A DNA stretch of 64,000 nucleotides from Arthrobotrys musiformis (lineage: Eukaryota; Ascomycota; Orbiliomycetes; Orbiliales; Orbiliaceae), in the NCBI GenBank assembly GCA_036971715.1, contig JAVHJL010000006.1, forward strand, positions 2,418,001 through 2,482,000, read 5' to 3'. Positions 34,701-48,100 of this stretch are shown here, in pieces. How positions within the stretch are numbered: position 1 is the stretch's first letter; each line of letters begins with the position of its first letter. The translations under genes and the position numbers were made by a program. A model generated the notes under the pieces. The model searched no databases and was not told the DNA's origin. It worked only from the letters and a program-made list of their open reading frames with translations.

Positions 34701-37354
34701 TATGGGGGTTATTCAAACTTATTGATGCAGCCAGCTACGGAATGTTAGCATGTAAATCAAGGACCGTGTATTCAGTACAATCAGATAAGTGGGAGAGTAC
34801 ATTTCAAGATTAGTTTGTGAGCTTGATATACATTCCCAACGTTACAATCCAATTGTTGAGCCAAGTTAGCTTTTAAATTTTGGGGATATGAAATCATGCG
34901 GACAGATCGGATACAGCAAAGATCAAAGACGTAGTTCTACAACTAAACATGCTCAAGGTTTTCCTCCCTCCATACCAATATGCCGCCCGTGTGCACTAGG
35001 TTCCGCAATATTCGATTCTGAACTCTTAAAAGAATTCTCTACAGGAGAAACTTGAGCAGACATGATACTCACCTACAATATATATATAATCCACGAGGAC
35101 TGTACTAGACCTGCGAATGAACGTGGATATGGGCAGCGAATTCGCAATTTGTGATTAATCGGTCAGTTCTAAGTGGAATATCCAGCCATGGCGCTTGAGT
35201 ACTTGAAACGTTCGTCTCCACCGCCTTGACTGATTGTACCTGCATATATTACCTGTGGCTCAGACTTGTCCAATTAGTGGCAACGATTCTGAAGAATTAA
35301 GCAGCTGTCAATGCAATAGTGGCAATGTCCTGTGCGCTGTGCTGCACCGCTTTCCGCCTAAATCATCTTGCCAATCATCCCCAAACTTAGCCGGTTTTAG
35401 TCCTAAAGAGGATAATTTTGTTACCATTCTGGGTTAGTCGTACAAATTTTGACGTATTTGGAAATACAACACCAACACAATTAAAGCTGCTTGTGAGCAA
35501 TGAGAGCGCTTGGAGGCATAATTGGAGGTCTTATAGGCCACGATGTGGGATGTCATCAATTACACATCCGGGTATGGTGTAAGGGTTGAGAGCGAAGTAC
35601 TTATCCCCGACCAATCAGCTTCGAGTCATGCCACTCTGTCGTCAAAATATCAGTCGACCTCTCGATGCTTCCGGGTAAAGATCCCGGTCCTAAAACATAC
35701 CATAAGCGTACTCCCATATAATAATATTCTGACAACTACCCGAATACGAATATATATATATAATGGTTCAGGCTACGGAATGAATAGCTCCGTTAGAATG
35801 TTCTTGGGGTAAGTCTCGCCGATAGGAATTTTGCGGCAAACCTCCACTCGATACCCCGCATTTCCGTTGATGAATAGTTGGCCATTGATATAGACGAATA
35901 CGTATTGCGACTGAGTGGAGGCGAAAATTCTCGAACAATTGATATACAACAAGCAACACAATGTATCAACTAACTAGATCGTAGAATTTTAAATATATAC
36001 TTGTCGATTGATCAATCTGCACCTTCGATCAAGAACATGAGGAGATATATACTGTGTTGATCCCTGACAATAGTGTACACATTATAGATAATTGCTAGTG
36101 TCTTTCAAACCAAACGGCACAAGAAGGCTAGAAATCGATTAGCTAGTCGTATTCAATATGAATTTATTTTGTATATGCGCAATGAAGACATATATGTATG
36201 ATCTTGGTGTAATTTTAAAGGGGAAGTTTCGAAAGCGTTACACTAGCACCGACACTAATTTGCGGGAATACGTATTCTCGCATTAATATCCCGAGCTGAT
36301 AGTATACAAGGAGATAATTTACCCTCTTGATTTTTGGATTACTTATCCTTTCGCCCAGTCGTCTATACCCGCAGGGGCTGAAAGCCAGGACCAACCGGAG
36401 ACGAGACTGCCGATAACCGTCTAGAAAATAGAAATAAGCATTTCACAACCCCACGAGATACCCCAGGCCGACTTATGAATGAGCCAGTTTTGCCCTGGCA
36501 AACTTAAATAATTTACGAGAGGCTTATAGACCTGGAAAGCGGCTCTTAAAATGTAGCTTGCTACCAGGACATATGTTAGTACTGTGAACTGCCTTTAGAA
36601 GGTACAATGGGTAACGTTATAGCGTATACCCCTCTAGAATAATCTCCGCCTCGGACCCAGGTTTATAAACTTAGTAAAACGGGAGTTCTCTCGCGGATCT
36701 GGGGTAGCATTTCACTGCTAGACTATTTGGTGGTTAAAATCGTAATTCGCTCACTGAACGGACTATGTTGGCCCTGCCCACTAGGTAGCAGATCTCTAGA
36801 TAAGCTCCGATTTTGTGAACCTAGGCCCTGCTTTGGTTGCGTCGGTAAGTATCAGGATACGAAGTGGCTATAGACTCACACCCCTCTGGGCTCACCGAGA
36901 TTGGTCTTGCCACCTTCGCTCTCTACTACCATAATTTCCGAATACAGAATGCCTTGATCGATCTGCGTAAATCGACAGGGACGGCCCTGACATTGGTATT
37001 GGTAGGAAATCTTCCCTATCCATTAAACTTTGTAAATATCGATATCATACGTACGCATATACGAGGTAGTGTCTGTCACTAAAGACTTTGGTCTGTGGTT
37101 ACATTCAATGTACGCGGCCCGTATTTACCGACCGTATGTGATCTTATAGAGTAAAGATATCTAGATGATATATAGACAGAGGTTCTATCGCTGCCGCCAA
37201 TATGGCATCTATTTGTCTATAAAAGGGCCACCGATGGCCACTTCAAGCACGCAATCCTTTTCACATCATCAATCAATACAGTATCCAATCCAGCTATCCT
37301 CTTAAATATACCAAACCACCCCAAGCTTATATAAACGTCACGATATCTATCAAA
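31756..37354. other. AT-rich gene-poor interval
   Basis: 5.6 kb between the rhodopsin-domain gene and the small cysteine-rich peptide gene. No exon chain with recognisable protein motifs was found. A short GC-richer island with a CCCGCTCCCCACCACCCG-type stretch lies at about 33618-33660. TTTTAAAA palindromes cluster at about 32271, 33253, 33425, 33590, 33962, 34099 and 34331. Eroded mobile elements or lineage-specific short genes may be hidden here, but nothing by eye supports naming one. Confidence 0.5.
37218..37225 (+). promoter_or_regulatory. TATA box of the small cysteine-rich peptide gene
   Basis: TATAAAAG lies 137 bp upstream of the ATG at 37355, with a short pyrimidine/CA-rich leader between. 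A clear TATA box is a feature of strongly inducible fungal genes. A second AT-rich motif (TATATAAA) at 37328-37335 is too close to the start codon for a core promoter. Confidence 0.6.
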
Positions 37355-37615
37355 ATGAAGTTCACCACCGTCGTCCTCACCGTCTTCGGCATCATTGCCA
37401 GCGCCAGCGCTGCCCCAGCCGCCGAATCTGATATCATCATCAAGCTTTCCCCAGAGCTCCACAAACGTCTCCCAGAAGCCGAATTGACCGAATTGATCAA
37501 ATCCACCGTCTTGAAGAGCCGTGATTTGAGCTCTTCCAAGCTCGAGGCCCGTGATTGTTGGTACTGCGGTTTCGGCCTTTGCGGAACCACCACCAGCTGT
37601 TGCATCCGCTGCTAA
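37355..37615 (+). CDS. Small secreted cysteine-rich peptide precursor
   Basis: Intronless 86-codon gene. Residues 1 to about 19 are a textbook signal peptide ending in ASASA. Residues 20 to about 66 are a cysteine-free, charged pro-region containing KR (37-38) and two single-Arg sites. The last 20 residues begin after EAR and carry all six cysteines, at 68, 71, 76, 82, 83 and 86, in the spacing C-x2-C-x4-C-x5-CC-x2-C. This signal-pro-core layout is that of processed fungal peptides (effector-like, antimicrobial or RiPP-type). I do not recognise a named family and assign no activity. A TATA box lies 137 bp upstream, and codon choice in the frame is C-ending and GC-rich, in strong contrast with the AT-rich flanks, which supports a real expressed gene. 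Confidence 0.85.
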   Translation: MKFTTVVLTVFGIIASASAAPAAESDIIIKLSPELHKRLPEAELTELIKSTVLKSRDLSSSKLEARDCWYCGFGLCGTTTSCCIRC

Positions 37616-39108
37616 AGATATAGCACAGCCTCCTTTTGTACGTATGTGCTCTACACCGAAGTTTTACCGTTTGCGATATATTTATAGGAGTATGTGTTAA
37701 CAGTCTATCTGTGGTTGCAAAGTTGGCACTCTCCCAGAACAGTCGCTTTAGTACGCCTATGGTCGGGGCTAAATCCGAAAACTCCAAACAGCCAACATGA
37801 AATGAAGGAGAATTGTTAAAGGGGGTGGGTTGGATTTGCCAATACTGTATATACACGCATTATTGTAGTGAATGGATCTCGTACATATTCAAATTTATGA
37901 TAAACGTCACATCAATTGCAAATTGCAAAACCGTACTCCGTAAACATTGTTCTTAATTTGAATTCTGGGAAGCATTCCGCCCGCTAGCTTGTTAAGTTGA
38001 TGCGCTCCCAAGCAGCGAACCTAAGTTAAAATTGACAGATCGTATACAATCCTCCAAAATTATTCTAAGAGGTATATAAAGCCGCCATGGCTCCGATCGG
38101 AACCCTGAAACTCTTTCTATTTAGCCCCAACTACAATTAAACTATTATGGGCATATCTCTTTCGATATTAATATTTATAGCAAATAAATATGTAGGGGAC
38201 TACCAATGCAATTGCCACCCTCGAGGATACCCAACACGCACACTTGTTGTATTTTTGTTCGTTATCCAATGCACGCAGAATTTGGCCACTCTCGCCCCCC
38301 ATTTGGCTGTCGTTAATATATGTTAATGTATGTATTTCTATAGATCTAGGATTCAAATACCAGGATGTGTAAAATTGAGATTATTCCGCAATCGACTTTG
38401 AATACCTGCGGCCGCCCCCATGCAATGTATATATATAGTCTTTTGGATATAAAGCACGCATCACACAAAATTAGCGAATGACATCATGTACCTGCGTCGC
38501 AAGACCGAATGGATCACGACGAGAAGCCTTCCATCCTGATTCGCGAATTTTTTTCAAACAAGACAAAAAAGGCTAGACATCCTTTTCCGGTTTTCATCGT
38601 CGATCGTAGTCTGATCTATCAGGGCTGTGTTTGAAAAAGAAAATCTTCTGTAGTACGCGTACATCATTTAGTTCCTGCGAAAGCTTAAGGGCCTTAAGGG
38701 ATGGTAGGCTGGATTGATAGGCCGCTGCCTCCGCGCCTTCATAGTGGGGGCGGGGGGCGGTATTTAAGAGATTTGCATCTGGAGTATTATCGTGTGTATT
38801 GGGATATGATTAATCCTTGCTTTTGCTTCCTTTCATGATATCGATATCTATCGACGGCTTATTGATAAATACAGCGCCGTATGGCCTACGGTGTACTATT
38901 CCCTACTGGATATTTCTTACCTTTGTCATGCGTATGCATTTGCGGCAATTGAAATCTTGTTATCACAAAAGGTTTTTGGACAAGGAGTTGGTCAACATAT
39001 TAGCTCGAGGTTCGTAAACGATACTCGAAGCAATTTCTTGGCCCTTTCCAGTTGAAGCCGTAATTGCGAGTATCGAATTGCATCGAAGGAGGAGACCGAG
39101 CGCTCAGG
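37616..39108. other. Intergenic region upstream of the lipase gene
   Basis: 1.5 kb with no supported coding exon. It should hold the peptide gene's 3' region on the left and the lipase promoter on the right. A TATATATA stretch near 38427 and a G-run near 38746 are the only notable elements. Confidence 0.55.
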
Positions 39109-41427
39109 ATGACTCCGGAGCTGCCATCCCCCGATTCGTATGGTGGCACAAGATCTCCAACACAACGACACATTCGCCCTTCTGTCGAGGCTGCTGGCCT
39201 CAAAGTCGACAATCAGTCGGCCATAGACGTTGAAAAACTGGGTCCGACGGCCAAAATTGTTTCTGGGAAAGAAAGGGTCCCCGAAACTTCCTCGGGTTTA
39301 CAATTGGCCTGCGACTCGAGATCTACGGCCGCTGGTGATATAAAAGCGAATGGGCACATTTCTCCAATCCGGCGATCTAGTAATCATGCTGGCATCCCCG
39401 CTAGCATAGGTCCACAATTTCCACCTTTGCCTGTGTATGGATCTTCTAAATGGTTCGGATGGGCAGAGGTTCAATTTTTCAGAGTTGTTTCGTTTGTTTT
39501 GTCAACGATATTTCTCTTATCCATTGTCTGCGGGGCAGTTTTCAAATCTATCCAGCTGACATTGTGTACTCCGAGGAGCTTGTTATCAAATGGCCCCGAG
39601 AGACCGCTTAAGGGTTTGGAATATCAATTAAATAAGGATTTGGACGAACAAGAACGAAGGTATGGGAAACCGAAATTGAAGTGTGATGTTGGGTACTACG
39701 CAAGACGGGTGGGGCTTGATATGGAAGAATTCAAAATCACTACTGAGGATGGATTTATTCTCGTTCTTCAACATATATTCGACCCTAATAACAAAGGAGA
39801 TGGAGAAGATGGAACAAGGCGGAAGTATCCAGTACTGCTCGTGCATGGTCTACTTCAGAGCAGCGGGGCATTTTGTTCCAACGACGACAATTCGCTAGCA
39901 TTTTATCTCTGCAAAAGGTAAAGCTCCAAATATCTTGAATCTTACATTGATTGCCTCAATTCTGAAACTTAACGGCCGCTTACCTTTTTAAAATTTTTTT
40001 GACAGCGGATATGATATTTGGCTGGGTAACAACCGTTGCTACTATAAGCCCGAACACATGGCTCTAAAATCCTCGGATCCAAGAATGTGGTGCTGGAACA
40101 TCCGTCAGATGGGGATTTTTGACCTTTCCGCATTCGTCGATCACATTCTTTCCAGAACTGGGTTTCCAAAGTTAGCGTTGGTAGCTCACTCGCAAGGTAC
40201 TACACAGTCGTTCGTTGCAATGGCAAAAGATCAGCATCCGACGCTTGGATCGAAGATATCGATATTTTGTGCACTAGCGCCCGCCGTTTACGCCGGTACA
40301 TTGATAAAAATGGCACACTTTAAGTTTATGAAGTTGATACCTGCTGGGATGTTTAGGGTTGTATTTGGTATTCATTCGTTTATACCGTTTATGGTTACGA
40401 TGCATAGGATTGTTCCCGGAAGGCTCTACGGATGGTTAGGTTATAGAGTCTTCACATATTTATTTAATTGGTCGGATGATTTGTGGTCACGGAGGCAGAG
40501 AAGTCGAGGGTTCATGTTTTCTCCTGGTAAGAAGCTTTGCGTAAAAGAGAAAACTGCTTTGTATCTTTGAGGTACGCTATACTAACTATTTTGGTAGTTT
40601 ATGTCAGCTCTGAGAGTATGAGGTGGTGGCTAGGCCGAGATGGATTCGCGACTCATAAGTGCATACTGGCGACAAGGAGTGAAGTTGAGGAAGAAGAGCG
40701 GATAGCGGGGTCTCCAACGGCCACAGCTAAGGGCCCCGATGGCCAAGAGGGCCGTCTGGGGCTAGAAGTCGTCGCGATTACCCAGTCTATGATTGACGGA
40801 GGAAAGGCGAAAGTCAAGGCTGCGACCAAACTATCGACGAGAACCGAGGCTGTAGAACAATGTGCATCCCAGTTCGCAACAATCTCAAAATCGAAAGAGG
40901 AATGGCAGGAAGAGATAACACAAATTAATACATCCACATGTTCTAAACAGAGACTTCTAGCAAACGGTGGGATGTCGTACCCCGGAGTAAAACATCAAAA
41001 GGAAAGAAAGGATACACCTAGCAAAGGCTGCTTATCTAAGACACTGCTAGGAAGTTCCGGAATACCGCCTCTAGAACAAGAAAAACTACCACGAGCGACT
41101 TCTACAGAGCGCCGGGAGAGGGCATGGTTCGACGGTAGCTTCCCACCATTGGCTCTTTGGATCTGCGGCTCTGATAAGCTGGTGGACGGCATGAAGCTTT
41201 TACAGCGTCTGGAAAGAGGCGCTGAGCCGGATGTGAACCTCGTTCACTCCAAGGTTATTCCTGAGTACGAACATCTCGATGTTATCTGGGCTCTAGATAG
41301 TATATTCCAAGTAGGAAGTGAAGTGAAAATTTGCATTTGGGATACTATTACCGAAGCTTTCAAGGAGACCATGAATCTGCAAATACCAACAGGTTGCGAA
41401 GGAATGGGCGTTTGGGTTGGAATCTAA
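39109..41427 (+). CDS. Membrane-anchored acid lipase / steryl ester hydrolase
   Basis: Alpha/beta-hydrolase of the fungal TGL1/YEH family, which hydrolyses steryl esters or triacylglycerols at lipid droplets or membranes. Three exons: 39109-39917, 40006-40526 and 40598-41427, 719 residues. A disordered N-terminus precedes one hydrophobic anchor (about residues 122-150). The lipase-associated N-terminal motif VGLDMEEFKITTEDGFIL follows, then PVLLVHGLLQSSG (oxyanion loop), the nucleophile elbow AHSQG with Ser332, and MRWWLGRDGF. The acid Asp636 is in CGSDKLVDG and His669 in EYEHLDVIWA, completing the triad. About 150 residues of charged low complexity (roughly 468-620) separate the core from the Asp/His segment. 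The ATG at 39109 was chosen as the first in the open frame. The exon joins restore the family motifs exactly. Confidence 0.93.
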
Positions 41428-44400
41428 CGAATCAGGCCGACTGAAACATGGCGGGAATTTCCAACCAAATATGAAATGTTTGATATAGATGCTATACTGT
41501 AGCACATATACAAATTTATAAAGCGTTTTTTATGCAGATGTTATCCCTAGATTTAAGTATACAAGATACCCAACGGTTGGACTCGTTTGCATGGTTCCTT
41601 AATAATACGAATCAAAACTATTTTTGCACCTTGTGATCCAAAGACCAAGGAGGCGTGCGTAACATATTCACCTACAGAAGAAAATTTGTATTGAGTCGAA
41701 TAAAGTGATATTGTTGGAATTTTTTGAGCGTCGGTGGGGCTCTCGAGCTCTTTGCCGCTGCTCGATCGTTGGTATGGTAGTTCATGTGACAAGATCAAAA
41801 TTTTAAGCTTCCTTGTGATGAGAGTTCATATGCTCCGAACTAGGGCAGTCGAGACTCAGGAACAGGAATGAAACATATATCCATGTCGACCAACCCGAAA
41901 GATAATATGAGGACGACTATAGGCGACAACATCAGGGACACGGCACCACGGGAAATCGGCACAATAACTTCTCACCCCGGGCGAAAAGTTGCGTTCTGGC
42001 CTTATAGCTTCTTCTATTCCGGGCGGATTGTTTTAAAACGTTTGCTAAGTGATATTATCGATAGAACGATAACATGTTGGATCGTGATGCATGTTATAAA
42101 CATGTTTTTGTCTGAATAAAACGAGGTGAGAACGTTGGTCGAGTTGGAGAGCAACGTTGGAAGTGTTGGATCAGCGGCTGCATTTTGTGTTGGTGCCGGA
42201 CTGGGAACGTGGGGATTCGACCTTCCAGTTACGACGCCACTCCAAGCAAATGTGCAAACTTGATCATATCGAGTAGGCATCGCGTTAGCGGGAATAAAAT
42301 AGGTCGTTTTGGAGGACGGTACCGATCGAATGGGTATGTAATTCCATGTTTATGATAATCCAGCTCCTCAAAATGTGTTGAGCCTGAAGCATGCTTCGTT
42401 TTATCCATAGATGCTGCCGTTTCAGGGCGCTCAAACGGTGAGATTTCCATGGAGCGGATTGCACTTTCCGTGTATGTAAGTAGGTACAGCCACCGAGAAA
42501 TCGCCGGTGCGGGAATGGCACAACGGCAGTTCGAAGGCCGAAGTGAAAAAAAGGGATATCCCGCGAGACCAGGATATCTCTGTGATGTCATTCATTGAAC
42601 TTTGGGAACGTACGAGACTATCATTGAACAGTGTTTGCTGCCCCTCCGCCACAGATTTGCGATTTTCGACCGATCGAACTCGGAGGCATCATACTCGGAT
42701 GCGCTTCCATATATTCGGGAAGAATAGGTTGGTAGGTAGGCAGGTAGTATCGAGAGCCGATATTGCGACAAAAATAGAGGTGTGTTACATGGATCAATCT
42801 GGTTCGGTTTTCAAATTTCAAGACTTTAGATCCAGGCTACGATTATAATGCAGGCCATCGTTAGTTGACAGGATCCCGAACCAGACGCTTCAACCTGTCA
42901 TGACTGGCAGGACTAGTGATAACCTGTGTTTAAAGGCAGGCTCCGAAGCTAGAATTGGACCTTATCATATCGGTAGCCAATGGAAGGTCGAGCAGAGAGT
43001 CGAGAAATATTTGAGGTAGGACCTAGTTGGAGCCAGGGTTTAATACGCTGGTTCAGTTAAATTGAACAAGCCTATGGGCGATCTCCTGTGGGGAGTAATT
43101 TGCTGTTTTTCGTCATCCAATTTCGATTCGTATTCTTTTGGGGAGAAATGGTCGCCCGCCACTTCATCGCCAGCTCATCGGAACTGTGAAACTGAAGATA
43201 CTTGCATATCGATGTTTTCCTTCTTTCTTCCTCTCCACCTTTTTATAATTGTTTCTACTGGGTCGATGCATGATGATTCGAAATGTTTAACAAATCAGCC
43301 CCCCCAGGAGACTCACGGTGCCAAAAAAAGCTCCAACATTAGGGCTGACAGCATTCTGGTGAGATCATTTCTCCTCTGACGAAGCATGCAAGGGTAATGC
43401 ATCCTTCTTTGGGTATTCGCTGCTCGCTTGCTCTTGGCCCACGACCCAATTTCGCTTCTGTAACCACACTCAAACCCCCAAAAAGAGTTCCTCAATTTGC
43501 ATGTAACCTGACATGAGGAATTTTTGCATGGACAAATCGTGCTGTGAGAGGGGTGGAAGCACAGGAGAATTCGGGAGGAAACAGTTTGTGTTTTCCATAT
43601 TTTTGTTCGCTGGAAGGAATACCTGTAATTGTATGTAGAACCGTGTGGTATCTGCCGTAATTATTCGAGGAGAACGAGCCCAAGCCCTCTTGCAATTTGT
43701 TCCTGATTAGTGACAATGACCGGGCACCCCGCCCATGTGCGACCAACTGCGGCCAGTGGTTGCATGCACCGTGAACCTGGCCCTCCCCATGCATGGCTTC
43801 CTGGGCAGAAAGGGCTGTTGGATGGAAGAACTTCCATGCGCCGATTCCCCCTTTCGTGGTTGTGCATGATGGGTGCATATTCCAGCACACGCACACTATC
43901 CCCTTTTCCCACACCCAGCTTTTTTAGCCTCTAGGAACTCGACAAGCCATTAGTACCATCTCGAGGCGAGAGTGGACAGAGAAAACTCACCCACACCCTC
44001 TCTTTTCACTCGCCTGTTTGTTCCTTCTCTTCGTTTTTTTCTGAATTCCCGTCGAGGTGCATTCCGCTGACGATAACGCACCATTAGAAAGCCAGTTGTA
44101 CGGGCCAAGCCGTACCTACACACCATCTCGCCCTCGGGCATCTTCCACTCGTTTTTAATTTTTATTTTTTTTTCCAACTTCTCGTCTTCGTTCATAACAT
44201 CCTTTTTTCCTTTTTGACTTTTAGATTGATTGATTGATATTGATTGTGCATTCATTTTTGCCATTTGCCGTTCCTGACGTTTTGGATTGCATTGCGAAAG
44301 TATTTCGAAGTTTTAGGCCGTCGACACATTTTGATATTACAGTCCCTTCCGCCAGAGAAAAACCACAATACACACAGACAGCAACAGACCCTCAGACCCA

Positions 44401-45119
44401 GACTCCCAGACAGGCGGCTCACATAGCAGCGGCCCTCTTCCTCCCTCATTCGACTCAACTGCTCCTCAGCGACGACGACAGACGCAACAATAATTAATAA
44501 TTTCAACACAGCCATTCCTCTCAACCACACATTCATCCCAATCGCCCTCCAATTCTCCAATTCTCCAACTTCGATATCAAAATCTCCCCCTTGCAGCACT
44601 TGTCCCCTGATATAGTAATATCACACACACAACCACTTGGTCAGTATTATTCCTTCCTTCCTTCCTTCTGTCCATATTGTCTACTGCTCCTTTCATAGTG
44701 CACTGCTGGCAAGACAGTGTTGTTTGTGCGACTTCGACAAGGCCTCATTTGCTGTGTGTGCTGTTTCCGTTTGATTCGTAGCCAATTCTGGCTTAAACGG
44801 CTGATTCACCTCATTTTCCAATTTTCCACATTTTATTATTTATTATATTTTATTATTTTTTATGACTAACGATAGTACCATCTTTGGGTCTTGATAGTGC
44901 CATCCTTCCGTGTTTCTCCCTTGACTGAAGTGCTCCTTTTAATGACCCTTTCACGAACATAACACCCATCAAGATCAGATCAGAACAGATGATTTCGACA
45001 AAGCTCCTCTAAACGATCCTATTTCATCCGACAAGAATAAGAGACCGACGAGTAGGAAGTTACAGTCTCGGAGACGAGCGGTTGGGGTGAACCAATTGCA
45101 ATTAATATATCGTCGTAGG
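41428..45119. other. Intergenic region and long upstream leader of RAX2
   Basis: 3.7 kb without a supported gene. The left half is AT-rich; a 120-codon minus-strand frame at 42229-42591 lacks recognisable motifs. The right part from about 43950 becomes pyrimidine-rich (TCCTTCC tracts near 44650, CA-rich tract near 44360-44400), which looks like a long promoter plus 5' leader for RAX2, possibly with a leader intron starting near 44639 after ACCACTTG. Confidence 0.5.
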
Positions 45120-48100
45120 ATGGTTTCGCGGAGGAGAAGAGGGCAGTTGCCCTCGTTATTATCAACATGGGCAGCTTTGGCTTCGGTGGCATCTGCTATC
45201 AACTTCACCGAAATAACGCTGCCTAATATTTTGACGGATGGTTACGGGCGGATGGGTTTGGTTGGCGACTTTGACAGCATATCGCTATACCAATACGCAG
45301 AGCAGGGAACACAAACATATTTCACAAATGGTAGCCATGCTATCATGACACAACTCCCTAATGGCGACCTCACGACCGTCGCCGTTACGAATGGACATAT
45401 CAATGATATGTGCCTGTTTACGATGAAGAGCGGGCAGCTGGCCGGATTGGTAGTGGGAGGAAATTTTACTAGGATTGGAGATCTCCAGGCCGACGGCATT
45501 GCACTTATCGACCCGATAACAGGTGCACCGGTCCCACTAGCTGGCGGGCTTTCAGGAACAGTTAACGCGATTTTTTGCGATCAGAACACAGATACGGTTT
45601 ACGTCGGAGGCGATTTTAAGTACCAGAACTCAACAAATGCGATTCAATGGTCGGGTTCAACTTGGTCTGAATTTTCATTCCAAGGCTTCAACGGGCCGGT
45701 GGAATCGATTTCGCGAATGGGAAACGGAACTATCGTCTTTGGTGGACAATTTACTGCTATTGCTAATGAGACAACGCTAAACTCGAACCTCAATAGCACA
45801 GAAAAGATCACTCAGCAAGTCGTGAACCTTGATTCCGCGTCGACCCTGATTACCGCCACTCTCGGCTCTGATAGGCAAGGTTTCAGCGACCCTTCGAACG
45901 TTGTATGCTCCAACGGAACCGAGGAACAAGCCGACAGCGTTTTTCTCTTTCAGGATGGCGCTCAAGGATCGTGGTCAGCTGACCTTTCCTATACCGTTTA
46001 TCCTACAAAGTTGAGGCTCTACAATACACATTTCGAGGGTCGGGGCGTGAAGACTTTCCGATTCATTTCTCGTCCCAACAATGGCATCATGAATCTGACA
46101 TCCGTTGACCCTGTTTCAAATGAACGGTTTTTCTGTGATGCATGGTGCCCACTTTCGCACGAAACCAACTCCTCTGTTCCATACCAGGACTTCACCTTTG
46201 TAAATGTCATCCCAACGTACGCCTTCAGGATTGAAGTTGCTGAGTGGTATGGAGAAGGAGCTGGGCTAAACGCGATTGAATTGTTCCAAGATGGTGAGAT
46301 AGTAGTAATCCTTCAATGTTGTGTTGGAGAATTGGCGCTGACAACTGCTTTTAGATATCTATGCTTTCGCTGATAACGCCCTCAACGAGCCGTCATGCAA
46401 GAATGTAGAAGGGCCCTTGTCGTCGAAAATTGAAGGATCTTGGACTTCTACTGGTGGCCCACCATCTACAGACTCCAAGTTTCTCACTGGAACCTTCTCG
46501 TCGGCGGATGTCGAACAAGCTAGCATAACCTTTAGACCCGATATCAGGATTTCCGGACAATATCAAGTTTTGGTATATACACCTGGATGTCGACAGGATA
46601 ACTCTTGTTCCCAAAGAGGCGAGGTGACAGTCACTGGAACATTCGCGCCCAACGAAACGACAACCCCTGAAATGTCCTTTTGGCAAACCAACGATTTCGA
46701 CAAGTACGATGTATTTTTCACCGGATATGTCGAAGCCAATAGTGCCGATCACACCGTCGAGATTACACTTCGTCCGACTCAAGGCCAATTTGCGGATTTC
46801 CAGAACGTAGTAGCGTCAAAGGTTAGATTCGTTCTTGAGGAACCAGCCGAAAAAGCCCAGCTCCGAGCTAGGGCATTCTCTGCAACCGCTATCAGCAAGC
46901 CAGTTTCCCTCAATGGAGTCTTTTCGTTTACACCGGGCGTGAGCGCTGAGACTGCAGAGCAGGCCACAGTCATCAGCATTGCCGGTACTCAACTTCCGAT
47001 CAATGCCACGATAAACTCTATCGTGGCCCAATTTGACTCTATTTTTATCGCTGGAGATATCAGGACTGAACAATTCGGCAACTTTCTTTTTATCAATGAT
47101 GAAGGGTTACAGCCAGTTGCGCTTGGTGGATTGAACAGTGTTGTTACAGACACCTATTTTACCGACACGTTGGTCTACCTCGCCGGCAGGTTTAATGACA
47201 CTGTCGATACATCTACCGCTGGACTTTCTCATGTTGCGGCCTACAACGTCAGTACTAAAGAATGGCAGGCACTCGGGACCGGCCTTGATGGGGTCCCCAC
47301 TAAGATTGTGCCGTTTTCTGTCAACAACACTGGAACTGTTGAAACCTACTATGTATTCTCTGGCTCTTTCACCAAGATATTTGCTTCGGATACGCAGCCT
47401 GAAGTTAGCGTCAATGGCATTGCTACCTGGGTCCCTAGTAAAAAGGAATGGTTGGAGAGACTCTCAGACGCTGAATTTAGCTTTGACGGATTCTTGTCGC
47501 AGATAGCTGAATTCAACCCAAACCCACCTTTCTTTGCCGGGTCCCTCCTCTATAGCAGGACCGGCCTTGCCGGCGCCGCATCTCTCATCAAACCCAATAA
47601 GCAGATCCAGCTCGTCCCTCTTGGCATTGACATTTCGGTCCCTAAAAGCTCCACCAATTCGAATCAAAAGAGGGCTATAGATTCATCACTAGGTACCGAG
47701 ATCAGCGGTGTCCAAGCTGGTGCTTTCTACGAGAAGAAGAACATTACCATTCTTGGAGGCCGATTTACTTCCGGTGATGTCGAAAATTTGGCCCTTGTCC
47801 TTGGCCAGGAGAACAACAAGGTTGAGGGAGTCCCGAGCAACGTTTTGTCTGGTGACAATGTGGTTACATCGCTACTTCTAACCTCCAAGTCCAGCTCGGA
47901 AGGCAAATTGTATATCGGAGGCTCGATCAATACCACAGTTTTGGACGCGCAGGTTGGTGGAATGGTCGTATTCGATTTAGAGACCAACGACTTCGTTAAG
48001 CCTCAACCACTACCTCTCCAAAACCCTGGAGGCGAATCGGCTGTTTACACAATCACTCAACAACCAAATGGTAGACAAATCTACGTCGGTGGTTCGTTCA

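Noticed and set aside
42229..42591. 120-codon minus-strand open frame in the gap before RAX2
   Set aside because: The first in-frame ATG is well inside, no motif is recognisable, and an equally long frame overlaps on the other strand.
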